Positions 19,501 to 28,142 of a stretch of 64,000 nucleotides of DNA are shown piece by piece. This stretch comes from Flavobacteriales bacterium (lineage in GTDB: Bacteria; Bacteroidota; Bacteroidia; Flavobacteriales_D; Cryomorphaceae): NCBI GenBank assembly GCA_022448105.1, contig JAKVAV010000008.1, positions 62,001-126,000 on the forward strand, given 5' to 3'. Each line of letters starts with the position of its first letter. Within the stretch, counting starts at the first letter, position 1. Position numbers and translations under genes: made by a program. The notes beneath the pieces are model-generated. The model did no database searches. It was not told the origin of the DNA and was given only the letters and a program-made list of their open reading frames with translations.

Positions 19501-19681
19501 GGGGCTCACCCCGCTCTATTTAACCGGCGGAGAAATGTGGGAAGGAATGGCGATTGGAATAATGATTGGTCTTCTTTTTGGTACCATCATCACGCTATTC
19601 TTCATTCCTGCATTTTACGCAATGCTTTACAAGATTGATTACAAGTCATATGTTTTTGATGAAAAGCTTTTGCAGGAGTAG
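16571..19681 (+). CDS. RND-family efflux pump, inner-membrane permease
   Basis: 1036 residues, the usual length for AcrB/MexB-type pumps, with two repeats of six membrane helices and large periplasmic loops. The N-terminus has GLPRDSMPP and VFPGAAPERVEELVTDKVE, which are family landmarks. In helix 4 the proton-relay position reads GMMVDNGIVVAET (D401, N402), so only one of the two AcrB aspartates is present. In helix 10 IIINNAIVLID has Asn where AcrB has Lys940. This alternative set is found in several RND subfamilies, so the pump is not expected to be dead. Substrates are unknown. It is the third gene of the efflux operon. Confidence 0.94.
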   Translation: MNLTQFSIEKNRITYTLVATIVLLGISLYQGLPRDSMPPMTIRIASVVSVFPGAAPERVEELVTDKVEKAAQQLSELKELTSTSRTGLSVVMVELKDDVSDQDLQNVWDRLRRKLNQIENMPDGVVPVVDDESIGDVYGIVLGLTSDGYSYAEMKDYIDDIRDDLVKLDNAAEVEIGGDQDERVFIEFDDSRLKEYGLSSQILSGMISSQNILSTGGQINVEDERIVLEPTGNFDELEDIRNMLIPVGDGSQLVYLKDITSVNKGYISPPTQKVRVNGNDAITLHISLKDGANIIDLGQEVNQVRQEWEERLPIGLELHTLSSLDVYVDDQVGSFMVNLMQSVVIVFLVMLVFLGMRTGVIITTLIPMVIVTTFMVMGIMNIGINKVSLAALIMALGMMVDNGIVVAETIVVKLEDGIARKDAAIQACSELFTPLLISTLTTSAAFLSFFLAESNMGDVVGPIFLVITIALLSSWLVSLTVITLLSYQFMKVKEKDGKESLVDRIINWLKGYYKNYILVALKNKQVTMIMLVAVFVLAMFGFTKVPFVFFPDSDRNMITVDINLPEGTKIERTTEVVTKIEQYMSDSLEISDSRLDGIVDWSSYIGEGPTSYDQGYQLDEANSSYGHILVNTTRFEVNQQLINKLDVFCFNQFPNADIKVAFLGAGPSGDPVEVRVTGNEPDNLSVISEQIKIKLNSISGTKNIKDDWGPKSKKFIIDIDQVRAQSAGISSQDIAISLQTVLDGFATGEYREEDKSIPILMRSDKSQEQTLESIETLNVFSQNSGRNVPLLQVASVKPVWQYAKIKRKDIDRTITITSQLREGGNASEITAELTPWLEEYAKTWDAGYTYEFGGDAESTAENMGAVIKYLPLCGFIILLLLIIQFNSFRKMIMVYCTIPLSLIGVSIGLLTFQQPFGFMPFLGVIALAGIIINNAIVLIDRMEVEQSDLGRREIDAVITACLQRFRPILLATFTTVLGLTPLYLTGGEMWEGMAIGIMIGLLFGTIITLFFIPAFYAMLYKIDYKSYVFDEKLLQE

Positions 19682-19707
19682 GTCAATACCAGTAAATAGA
19701 GGGTGGA

Positions 19708-20382
19708 ATGAATAAGAATCTTTATAGATATCGCTTTGAATTATTTCTGCTCACTCAGTTCTTCACTTTGTTTGGGTCGCTCTTTTTTGATGATGATTTC
19801 TTTGAGAAATCTTTGCTTCCAGCTCTATTTCTTCTCAATATTGGGTCGGGAATTGTAATGATTTCCAAAAGAAGAAAGCTAATGTGGCTTTTCATAGCCT
19901 TCTTTGCGATCGCCGCATTCAACTTTGGCTCTGATCTCCTATCTGCCGAACCATCAAGATTTACCTGGAGCCGTTTAATGGTTTACTTCATCTTTAATAT
20001 CGTAGTGACATGGAATATCATTGAGCAGGTATGGAAGGAGAAGGACGTGGATCGAAAGGTGATCTTCGGGCTTATGAGTGGCTATATTTCTCTTGGTTTC
20101 TTAGCTTTCTTTCTCTTCATTTCTATTGAGATTACGTACCCTGGTTCGCTCAAAGGTTTTATGAATCCTGACGCGGATGCATTTTTGAAAGGTGATGCCA
20201 TTATGTATTATGCTTTTGTTACCCTCATGACCATCGGTTACGGTGATATTGTTCCCGCTGCCCCCATTGCTCGAAAAGCTTCTATGTTAGTTGGGTTGGT
20301 CGGTCAATTCTACGTGATTATTGTGACAGGAATTGTGATGGGAAAATATATAGATGGATTAAAGCTTCCCTCCAAGAAATAA
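19708..20382 (+). CDS. Potassium channel family protein
   Basis: 224 residues with about six hydrophobic segments. The last two flank a pore loop that carries the K+ selectivity filter TIGYGD at residues 175-180, preceded by YYAFVTLM. The segment before the pore pair lacks the regularly spaced arginines of a voltage sensor, so this is probably not voltage-gated. No C-terminal RCK/TrkA domain is present; the protein ends soon after the inner helix. It starts 26 bases after the RND pump gene and may be co-transcribed with it, though a functional tie is not evident. Confidence 0.88.
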   Translation: MNKNLYRYRFELFLLTQFFTLFGSLFFDDDFFEKSLLPALFLLNIGSGIVMISKRRKLMWLFIAFFAIAAFNFGSDLLSAEPSRFTWSRLMVYFIFNIVVTWNIIEQVWKEKDVDRKVIFGLMSGYISLGFLAFFLFISIEITYPGSLKGFMNPDADAFLKGDAIMYYAFVTLMTIGYGDIVPAAPIARKASMLVGLVGQFYVIIVTGIVMGKYIDGLKLPSKK

Positions 20383-20491
20383 TAAATCTAAATCACTATA
20401 ATGGCCTCTTCCTAAAGATGTGACGAGTATATTAGGTATGGAAAAAATACCCCTCTGTTTCTTAGGCTGACAAAGGTGAATTTCCAACTCT

Positions 20492-23400
20492 TTAGAAGAA
20501 ATGACCAAGCCCAATTAAGAGGACCTCATCATCACTTGATACTCCATAAGTAGTAGTTAAAACAGCAAAATTGGCCAAATTAAAGTAGAAGCCACCACCG
20601 AATGATGGATGCCAGGTGTCAGAATCTTCACCCTCAAGCCATACTCGCCCATAGTCCGCAAACCCTAAAACTCCCAGATTGAAAGGCAGTACATAGTTTT
20701 TCGATTCGAAGAGCTTGAACCGCAGCTCGGCGTTATTGTAGAAAGTTACATCACCTGCGTATCGGTTTCTTCGGTAACCCCGCATTTGTTCGTAGCCATC
20801 AATGAAATTGGCTAAGAAAAATGGGTAGTCCCCAAAACTAGCTGCAGTACCCGTCCTTAACGCAAGAGTAGCTCTATTCGGTAGTACGGAAAATGGTATA
20901 TAAAAAGTCAACTGTGACTTCACATTGAAAAAATCGGTTTCCGCATCATCTAGTTCGGTCGTGTACGATAGCTGAGCATCCAATCTGATTCCACGGTGAG
21001 GATTCACTCGATCATCCACATTGTCTAGCTTATAGCCAACCCTTACACCGACATATGATTCATTTTCAAAACTAAGATTTGCTGATAAATTCCCGATCTT
21101 ATCAAATGTAGGGTCGTCAGGTTCGTCAGGTGGGTTGGCCAGTAGGTATGTTGGCCCGATCTCAAGTCGATGAACGTCTCTTTCTGAACTTCGAGCAAAG
21201 GCTGGATTGAATTCGATAAAATTTAATCGAATTTGATTGTCCCTAAAATTTTTACTTACCCATTCGGTGTCGTTTCCCAGTCCGAAAAAATTGAAAAGGT
21301 AGTCGGGAGCTTTCACTTTAAGACGGCCACCTAAATCCCATTTGGAGTGGAATATGGATCGGCAATCAAAACGGTAATCAAAGTTAAAAGCTCCAGTTTT
21401 TATGGCATATTGCCCAGTAAGCCTTTGGCGATATCTGTAAGGAGACCGATTAAAGCCATATTTGGTAAACTGTGCTCCTCCTCCGAGGAACACCCCATCA
21501 TCAGGATTGAATCCTATCGAGATGAGCGGCATTAAAATATCATAGAGAAATGCCATCCTCTCATATTCTACACGGTCGTCTTCATCGGTAAGGTATAGTT
21601 TGCTGTCCTTGCCTAAATCAAACTTGTTTCTGTTTTTCTTCTTCTTCTCACGAGAATCGTGAATTTCTAACTTATGAGACAGCCCTTTAACATTTGATTC
21701 ATTGATATAACGATCTTCTTCAGGGCCGCCAATCAGTCGAATTAGTGGACCCTTTTTAACTTCGCCTTCCAACACATAAACATCATCATTGTCCAGACCG
21801 TAGATTCTAATCTCTTTAGTTTCGTCAGTTCTAAACGTCCGCTCAAATATTGGATCTCCCTTTTTCTTTTTGTCTTTTTTCTTCTTTTTAGGATAGATTC
21901 GAACCCGTGTGGAGTCGTCGTTTTGTCTGATTACTTCGAAGTATTCTTCTCGGTAAGTTCCCACTACATCAACCTCTTTGGCTAGAATTTCGTAGTACTC
22001 ACGAGCAAACTCTTTTAATTTTTCCCTATGTATTTGGAGAGTTTTGAATATTCTTTCTTCATGCAGCGCTCTAGCCGTATCGGGAAATTGAGCAAGGGCT
22101 TCTCTAAAAACTGAGTCGGTCAGTACCTCCTGAAGAGTATCACAAATAGATTCCCAGTCGCTCCATTCCAGCTCGTCCAGATAGGCTCGGTCAACGTATT
22201 TGCCGTTAAAGTTCATTCCCGGCATGTCCTTTATTTCTTCCTTGAATGGCTGAAAACGACGATCTATAAATTTACATTTGATCAAATTTGGAAGCAAGCC
22301 GTCTACTTTATAATAGACCTGATCGCGATCTCGAGGTATGGGTCTATAAATATTCATGCCATCTTCCTTAAATCTTGCCCACCGCCATTGGTCGTCGTGT
22401 CTATCCCAATCCCCGATCACCAAATCGAAAAGTCGTGCTTTCAGAAAAGCCTGTGCATCTACCTTGTTCTTGTAGTCTTCACGTACTTTCTCAATGACTT
22501 TAGACGAACTTTCTACTTTTTTGGAAAACCCGAATGAGGCCATATCGCTCATGTCATCGTCTGGCCTCTCTTCGTAGAGGCAAAGAAGGTTGGCGAATTC
22601 ATTTCTGAAAGGTCCTAATAAGGTATCGTCAGCTAAATAAACCAGCTTAGGATTTGTGTGTAAAACTCCGGCGGCATTAGCCATTGGGGCCACAGTTATC
22701 GAAGCATAAGGATGCGATGCAGCGATAACATCTTGAATTAAATCAGTGGCGAAGGTTTGTTGCAGTTCAGTTGGTAAAATGGTCTCGGGAAACTTTTGGA
22801 TTGATCTTAAGACATATTGTTTCCCGTCAGGCGCTTGCAGCCGCAAAGACTTTGACTGCATTCCACCACCTCTTTTAATCGGTGTCAAACCCCCGTGCTC
22901 TTCCGCAAGATTGATAATTGGTACTTCAATTGGCGCTCTCCAAACATCGCGGTAAAGTTCACCCATCATGAGGTCTTTTGTTTTTCCGCGGTGGTAATAA
23001 TCTCCAGCAGGTATCACTACCGCAGTGCTGTCCCTAACTTCTACCGTTTTTTTTGCAGTCTCGACTATTTCTAGCTGCCGATGACCCGAAACGATTTGTT
23101 CTCTGTACGTTGGTTGAGCAGGTTTCTCAGAATTGGGAGAGAAAAACTCGAGCCATACTTCACCGTTTTTGAAATAGGAAAGGGTAGCAAAGCCTTTGTC
23201 GCCTTTACCGTATATTAGATCATTGTTCTTTCGTACGTAGCCTCTTTTTGAGCCAGATCCACTGATTACATAGTGCGCAGTGCCATGTTTCTGATACTGA
23301 AGATTATGCTCATGACCAGAGGTGTAAATGATTCCATCATATCCATCAAATAAATCAGTCAGCTCATTTACCAAACCTGTGTATTTGTAGTGAGGGATAT

Positions 23401-24235
23401 CTTGAATATCGCCTATCAAACTTCTATAAAGAGGATAGATACTTCCAACCACTGGCAGGGGTATGTAGAGGTTTTTGTTAAGTTTTTTCAGAGGAAAGAT
23501 GTGATCGTCAAGTGGAAAGTACCCTCCGTGATTTCCATTACTGTAAAGAGGGTGGTGACCCGAAATGATTACCTGGTTGTTCCGGTTTTTCTTTAAAACA
23601 TCCTCAACTTGTTGAATGAACTCCGCTTCGTCGTATACATCGCAATCATCTTGATCTCCTCTTGACTTATCTTCTTCATGCAGCCACCATTGAGTATCTA
23701 TAATCATCCAAGTAAGACGTTCCGAAAGCCGAATTTCTACAGGTCCAGGGCAACCCCCGTCTGGTAGAAAAGTGTTCCCTTTGTTCAAGTATTTTTCAAT
23801 GTATCTCTCCTGCCGTTTTATGAATTTGTCTCCTTCCCCTTTTCCTTCTTTCCAGTCGTGATTTCCTGGAATGAAGACAATCTTTCCATCGTAATTCTCC
23901 AGAATATCAAGTTGAGCATTGATGTGGGCTTCATCCTCAGCACGCATCGAATGCTTTTTCTTGTGCAAACCTGAAGGGTAAATATTATCTCCGAGAAACA
24001 CCACCGAAGACAAGGCGTCGTCCACTTCATCCATCTTTTGCTTGAGGAGCAAAAGATTAGGGTCCGTATTATTTGTGTCAGCCACACCAGCGTCGCCAAT
24101 GAGAAACATCTTGTGTTCTAAGGGGGAGGATGGATTTAACTCTGGTAGAGAATAGTTTGAACTCACCAGGTCTTTTGTGGAATCACAAGCTGCGAATCCA
24201 AATGAGAATAGAAGAATGAATATAGCGCGCTTCAT
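20492..24235 (-). CDS. Metallophosphatase fused to Omp85-type outer-membrane barrel
   Basis: 1247 residues. The N-terminus is a lipoprotein signal (FGFAAC). Residues about 40-350 form a calcineurin-like metallophosphatase: FLIGDAG, FLGDNIYPSG, PGNHDW, SGHHPLYS and SGHEHN supply the metal ligands. A middle region of about 450 residues contains RDRDQVYYKVDG and lysine-rich stretches of unclear role. The last 370 residues look like an Omp85/surface-antigen barrel: NVDDRVNPHRGIRLDAQL, repeated amphipathic strands, and a C-terminal LGHFF suited to BAM recognition. The phosphatase would sit at the outer membrane. It shares TAATG with the upstream beta-propeller gene. The physiological substrate is unknown. 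Confidence 0.85.
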   Translation of the reverse strand: MKRAIFILLFSFGFAACDSTKDLVSSNYSLPELNPSSPLEHKMFLIGDAGVADTNNTDPNLLLLKQKMDEVDDALSSVVFLGDNIYPSGLHKKKHSMRAEDEAHINAQLDILENYDGKIVFIPGNHDWKEGKGEGDKFIKRQERYIEKYLNKGNTFLPDGGCPGPVEIRLSERLTWMIIDTQWWLHEEDKSRGDQDDCDVYDEAEFIQQVEDVLKKNRNNQVIISGHHPLYSNGNHGGYFPLDDHIFPLKKLNKNLYIPLPVVGSIYPLYRSLIGDIQDIPHYKYTGLVNELTDLFDGYDGIIYTSGHEHNLQYQKHGTAHYVISGSGSKRGYVRKNNDLIYGKGDKGFATLSYFKNGEVWLEFFSPNSEKPAQPTYREQIVSGHRQLEIVETAKKTVEVRDSTAVVIPAGDYYHRGKTKDLMMGELYRDVWRAPIEVPIINLAEEHGGLTPIKRGGGMQSKSLRLQAPDGKQYVLRSIQKFPETILPTELQQTFATDLIQDVIAASHPYASITVAPMANAAGVLHTNPKLVYLADDTLLGPFRNEFANLLCLYEERPDDDMSDMASFGFSKKVESSSKVIEKVREDYKNKVDAQAFLKARLFDLVIGDWDRHDDQWRWARFKEDGMNIYRPIPRDRDQVYYKVDGLLPNLIKCKFIDRRFQPFKEEIKDMPGMNFNGKYVDRAYLDELEWSDWESICDTLQEVLTDSVFREALAQFPDTARALHEERIFKTLQIHREKLKEFAREYYEILAKEVDVVGTYREEYFEVIRQNDDSTRVRIYPKKKKKDKKKKGDPIFERTFRTDETKEIRIYGLDNDDVYVLEGEVKKGPLIRLIGGPEEDRYINESNVKGLSHKLEIHDSREKKKKNRNKFDLGKDSKLYLTDEDDRVEYERMAFLYDILMPLISIGFNPDDGVFLGGGAQFTKYGFNRSPYRYRQRLTGQYAIKTGAFNFDYRFDCRSIFHSKWDLGGRLKVKAPDYLFNFFGLGNDTEWVSKNFRDNQIRLNFIEFNPAFARSSERDVHRLEIGPTYLLANPPDEPDDPTFDKIGNLSANLSFENESYVGVRVGYKLDNVDDRVNPHRGIRLDAQLSYTTELDDAETDFFNVKSQLTFYIPFSVLPNRATLALRTGTAASFGDYPFFLANFIDGYEQMRGYRRNRYAGDVTFYNNAELRFKLFESKNYVLPFNLGVLGFADYGRVWLEGEDSDTWHPSFGGGFYFNLANFAVLTTTYGVSSDDEVLLIGLGHFF

Positions 24236-25083
24236 TATTTCATTTTAAGTTCGGTGATTTTGCCTTTTCCCTCTCCGCCCTCTGAAGATAGGTACATTGT
24301 GCCATCAGGGGCGAAGCAAATTCCTTCGGCCTGATGGGCATAAGATTTAGGTAGACGAATAACTTCTTTGAGTTGTTTGTTTGTATCAAACACTGCAAGA
24401 ATTCTGTTGATGGCAGAAATGACGTACAGTTCTCCAGTAAATGGGTGAAATTCTAACCCAGAAGGTTTGAAATTATTTCCAATTCGGTCTCCGTATTTGA
24501 CATGGATTATTTCCATCAATTCATCCTCATTGATCAGCAGATAGGGATCATCATCAATTTCATCCTCGTCATATTTTAATTCATAGACCACCCGTTTTCC
24601 CTTGTGCTCTCCGTGCTCTTTGGCGCCGATCAGAAAGCGATCTTTCCTTTTTGAGTAGCAAAGTCCTTCGAGATCGTCATCTTTAGATAGAGCCGTATCT
24701 ATTTTTTTGGCTTTAGCTTCTTCTTTCAATGGATCTTTCACTTTAAAGATATCTCCGTTGCTCTTCAGTATGAAAATTTTCCGCTTTCGAACAGCAATGT
24801 CTTCGTAATCCCCTTTTTCTCCAAAATTTGTCTTGTGAATGACCTGGCCGTTTTTTGCATTTAGAAAGTAGATTTTACCTTTTTCATCTTCATTGGCTAC
24901 GAGAGTATCTTTCCCCCACCAAGCAATGCCCGAAATTTCCACCAAGTCGTTTTGCAATTCCATGATGCGGAGAGGTTGTTCAAAATCATAAGGTAAAGTG
25001 TAAGATACCTTCTTTTTTGGGGCTTGACACTGGAGTGCTACAGTACCCAATAAAAAAGCCATTAAGGGCAATTGTTTTATCAT
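24235..25083 (-). CDS. SdiA-regulated/YjiK-like beta-propeller protein, exported
   Basis: 282 residues with an N-terminal signal whose last residues (TVALQC) could be a lipobox, although Gln before Cys is unusual. The body has propeller-type repeats: ISGIAWWGKDTLVANEDEKG, DLEGLCYSKRKDRFLIG, PSGLEFHPFTGELYVIS and QAEGICFAPDGTMYLSSEGG. This pattern fits the SdiA-regulated (YjiK) family and also resembles phytase-like propellers. Several acidic clusters could bind calcium. Its stop overlaps the start of the metallophosphatase gene (TAATG), so the two proteins are probably made together and may act together in the cell envelope. Confidence 0.72.
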   Translation of the reverse strand: MIKQLPLMAFLLGTVALQCQAPKKKVSYTLPYDFEQPLRIMELQNDLVEISGIAWWGKDTLVANEDEKGKIYFLNAKNGQVIHKTNFGEKGDYEDIAVRKRKIFILKSNGDIFKVKDPLKEEAKAKKIDTALSKDDDLEGLCYSKRKDRFLIGAKEHGEHKGKRVVYELKYDEDEIDDDPYLLINEDELMEIIHVKYGDRIGNNFKPSGLEFHPFTGELYVISAINRILAVFDTNKQLKEVIRLPKSYAHQAEGICFAPDGTMYLSSEGGEGKGKITELKMK

Positions 25084-25245
25084 AACGCGTATTGAGATCT
25101 AAAGTAAAATTTTTCTCACTTAGTCTTTGTTTCATTCGCCAGACGATTTTTGGAATTAATGCGACGGAACTTTTTGTGATCGAATACCAAATTTCTACTT
25201 CCCTCGTTTTTTAGCCTATCTTTCTCGTCTTTTTATAAAAGCGTT

Positions 25246-26031
25246 ATGATTTCGTGCAGAATAAAATACTTGGCCTCTTGTTTTTTAGGAGTGATTAGTT
25301 TCCTGCTATTCTGCAAGAGTTCGTGTGGTCAGACAAATGCTGCAAAACATAAAGATCTTCCCTCTTATCACATTCCCACTTCGGAAGAAAAAAAGAAGGA
25401 GTTCAAAAAATCTATGATTGCACCAGCAGCCCTATTTGTAGCCGGGGGTATCGCATTTACTGACAATGATTTCTGGAGTGATGACGCATGGGCGGATGGA
25501 CGAAATCGATATTTTTCTGATTTCAGAGTCCGAGTCGATGACTATTTGGCATTTGCTCCCGTAGCAACGGTTTATGGTCTTCAGCTTGCAGGAATTAAAG
25601 GGAAACATACCCTTTACGATCAGACAGCTATTTTGCTTAAAGCTGAACTTATAGCATTTACGGTTGTTGGATCGCTAAAAGGGATTACGATGAGAGAAAG
25701 GCCGGATATGGCGAATAACCAGTCATTTCCATCTGGACACACAGCGCAGGCATTCATTGGGGCTACTTTTCTTCATCGCGAATATGGCCACTTAAGTCCG
25801 TGGTATTCTATTGGAGGATACACGGCAGCTACTGCGGTGGGAGCAATGCGGATTATGAACAACAAACACTACTTGAGTGATGTGCTTTTTGGGGCTGGGA
25901 TCGGTATTCTAGTCACCAATTTATCCTACCTCACCCATGGATATAAGCGAACCAAAAGGAGGCAAGGCTTAACGGTATTGCCGACCTATAATCAAGGAAC
26001 GCTGGGATTTTCCGCTGGTCTCAGGTTTTAA
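25246..26031 (+). CDS. PAP2-family phosphatase
   Basis: 261 residues with an N-terminal signal or anchor and several hydrophobic segments. The three acid-phosphatase motifs are complete: K145-x6-R152-P153, PSGH at 162-165, and R202-x5-H208-x3-D212. The two histidines are the expected nucleophile and acid/base. The family hydrolyses lipid phosphates such as phosphatidate or undecaprenyl diphosphate, usually on the periplasmic side of the membrane. Its 3' end overlaps the convergent ppk gene by 4 bases. The substrate is not predictable; an undecaprenyl-PP or phospholipid substrate is the likeliest. Confidence 0.9.
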   Translation: MISCRIKYLASCFLGVISFLLFCKSSCGQTNAAKHKDLPSYHIPTSEEKKKEFKKSMIAPAALFVAGGIAFTDNDFWSDDAWADGRNRYFSDFRVRVDDYLAFAPVATVYGLQLAGIKGKHTLYDQTAILLKAELIAFTVVGSLKGITMRERPDMANNQSFPSGHTAQAFIGATFLHREYGHLSPWYSIGGYTAATAVGAMRIMNNKHYLSDVLFGAGIGILVTNLSYLTHGYKRTKRRQGLTVLPTYNQGTLGFSAGLRF

Positions 26032-28058
26032 ACGAGCTTAACGTTACTGGCACTTGCCTTTGATGCGAGTAAATTATAAAAAGCTTCTTGGGCCGTGACC
26101 TTTGAATCTTCGTCAAAGGGAAAATGATTCCTAAGTTCTCCATCCAGTACTGCAGTTCCTCTGTGAGCCGAGAGTTGAATGGACAAAAATTCCTCTATCT
26201 CCAATTTGAGTGATTCATCTTTCAATGGGAATATCACTTCGATTCTATGGTGAAGATTTCTTTTCATCCAATCAGCAGACCCGAGAAAAATCTCTCGATT
26301 GCCGTCGTTTTCAAATCTGAAGATTCTCCCGTGTTCCAAGAACCGACCGACCACTCGGTAAACAGAAATGTTCTCACTCATTTCTGGATTTAGGCAACAG
26401 ATTCCTCTCACCACCAGCTTCACAATAACTCCATTGGCGGCAGCTTCATAGAGCTTTCTAATCATCTGCTTGTCTTGGAGATTATTCAGCTTAATAGTGA
26501 TTTCGGCCTTCTTGCCCAAGCGAGCAAAATCAATCTCCCGATCGATCAGTTGATTAAATTTCGCCACCATGTTGAATCGGGCTATCAGCAGTTCATTTGG
26601 TTTTGGATCAGTCTTTCCATTTTCCAAATGCAGAAGCAATCGATGAAGCTCTTCGTTCAATTCAGAGTCCGATGTGAGGAGAGCGTGGTCAGTGTAAATA
26701 GCGGCCGTTTTTTCGTTGAAATTGCCCGTGCCGTAAAATGCAATTTTCGATTCACTCACTTCTCTTTTTCGCGCGATTAAAGCCACTTTGGCGTGCACTT
26801 TGATATCTGGAATGCTGTAAATGATCTTCACCCCTGCAGCTCTCATTTTCTCAGACCAGTCTATGTTATTTTGCTCATCAAATCGGGCTTTGAGCTCTAT
26901 GAATACCACAACTTTCTTTCCATTTTTAGCCGCATTTATGAGTGCTTTGGCAATGGCCGAAGACGAAGACATTCTGTACATGGTTGCGCGAATCTCCGTA
27001 ACGGTGTTGTCAGTCGCGGCTTCGTTAAATAGCCGCAATACATAATCGTAAGGATGATAGGGGAAATGCAGAAGCTGATCCTCGTTTTCGATCAAATCGA
27101 GCATAGATTTTGCCTCTTCGATCTTGGAAATTTTAACCTCTTCTTGCTTTGGATATTCTAGTTCTTTGTCACCAGCATTCGGGAAACCGAAGAAGTCGAA
27201 ATAGTTGTGGTATCGAGCGCCATCAGTAAAACTTTGGATATTGATATCCAGCGATTTACCAACCAATGTTCTTACATTCATAGGCGTCCTCTCGTCAATT
27301 AATAGGCGCGTCGGAGCTCCGCCAGAACGCTTGGACAAACTCTTGAGTATTTTCTTTTTGATATCTCCGCGATATTCCTCTTCAAGGTATAGCTCAGCAT
27401 CGCGGTTCATTTTAATGGAATAAGCATCATGGACCTCGTAGTGTGGAAGAAGGATATCCAGATGAATCCTGATAAGGTCGTCTAGATAAATGAAAGCCTG
27501 TTTAGAAGCAGCAGGATAGGAGATAAACCTTGGAGAATCATTGGGGATATTGATATAGATCATTGAAAGTGTCCCAGCATCATCCTTTACCAAAACAGCC
27601 AGGTACAACTGCCGATTTTCCAGAAAAACCTTCTCTTTTTGAAAGTGAATGAGGCCCCTTACTTTGGTTTGGAAATACCTGTTGAGGTAAAATTTTTGTT
27701 TTGAACTGAGTTTTTCACCTTTCCATAACGAGATTCCTTTTTCTTCTAGTTCTGGTAGGACTATATCTCGATAAATTCTTCCGAAATGATTTTGTTGACG
27801 GTTGATGATTTCTTGACTCTCCCTTAGAAGTAGTTTAATCTCTTCTACATCTTTAGGCTTACCTTTGGCATCGGCCACAGCTCGCTGAAAAGCCGCCATT
27901 CTCACTCGATAAAACTCATCGAGGTTGCTCGAATAAATGGCTAGAAATCGCAATTTTTCGATGGTAGGCGTATATGTTTTGGTAGCCTCGAGCATCACTC
28001 TCTCATTGAAAGAGAGCCAGCTTTTATCTCGGTCTTGGAAGGTGGAACCTTTGCTCAT
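26028..28058 (-). CDS. ppk: Polyphosphate kinase 1
   Basis: Makes inorganic polyphosphate from ATP by way of a phosphohistidine enzyme intermediate. At 676 residues it matches the family length. The N domain begins FQDRDKSWLSFNERVMLEA, and the head domain includes YSSNLDEFYRVRMAAF. The first catalytic domain has FHPYDYVLRLFNEAA and KVHAKVALI, which carries the autophosphorylated His. GTGNFNEKTAAIYTDHALLT and RGICCLNP belong to the active site, and GSADWMKRNLHHRIEV to the second catalytic domain. The ATG start is followed by the family N-terminus without extra residues. It sits beside PAP2 and metallophosphatase genes. Confidence 0.96.
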   Translation of the reverse strand: MSKGSTFQDRDKSWLSFNERVMLEATKTYTPTIEKLRFLAIYSSNLDEFYRVRMAAFQRAVADAKGKPKDVEEIKLLLRESQEIINRQQNHFGRIYRDIVLPELEEKGISLWKGEKLSSKQKFYLNRYFQTKVRGLIHFQKEKVFLENRQLYLAVLVKDDAGTLSMIYINIPNDSPRFISYPAASKQAFIYLDDLIRIHLDILLPHYEVHDAYSIKMNRDAELYLEEEYRGDIKKKILKSLSKRSGGAPTRLLIDERTPMNVRTLVGKSLDINIQSFTDGARYHNYFDFFGFPNAGDKELEYPKQEEVKISKIEEAKSMLDLIENEDQLLHFPYHPYDYVLRLFNEAATDNTVTEIRATMYRMSSSSAIAKALINAAKNGKKVVVFIELKARFDEQNNIDWSEKMRAAGVKIIYSIPDIKVHAKVALIARKREVSESKIAFYGTGNFNEKTAAIYTDHALLTSDSELNEELHRLLLHLENGKTDPKPNELLIARFNMVAKFNQLIDREIDFARLGKKAEITIKLNNLQDKQMIRKLYEAAANGVIVKLVVRGICCLNPEMSENISVYRVVGRFLEHGRIFRFENDGNREIFLGSADWMKRNLHHRIEVIFPLKDESLKLEIEEFLSIQLSAHRGTAVLDGELRNHFPFDEDSKVTAQEAFYNLLASKASASNVKLV

Positions 28059-28142
28059 AGCTTACAAAGGAAATCAATTGACCTATTCGAAAACCTCAAA
28101 AGAAAAAGCTTAATAAAACCTTCATGCTGGACAACCAAGGGC

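Noticed and set aside
19708-20382. Voltage-gated potassium channel
   Set aside because: The pore is clear but no helix has regularly spaced arginines.
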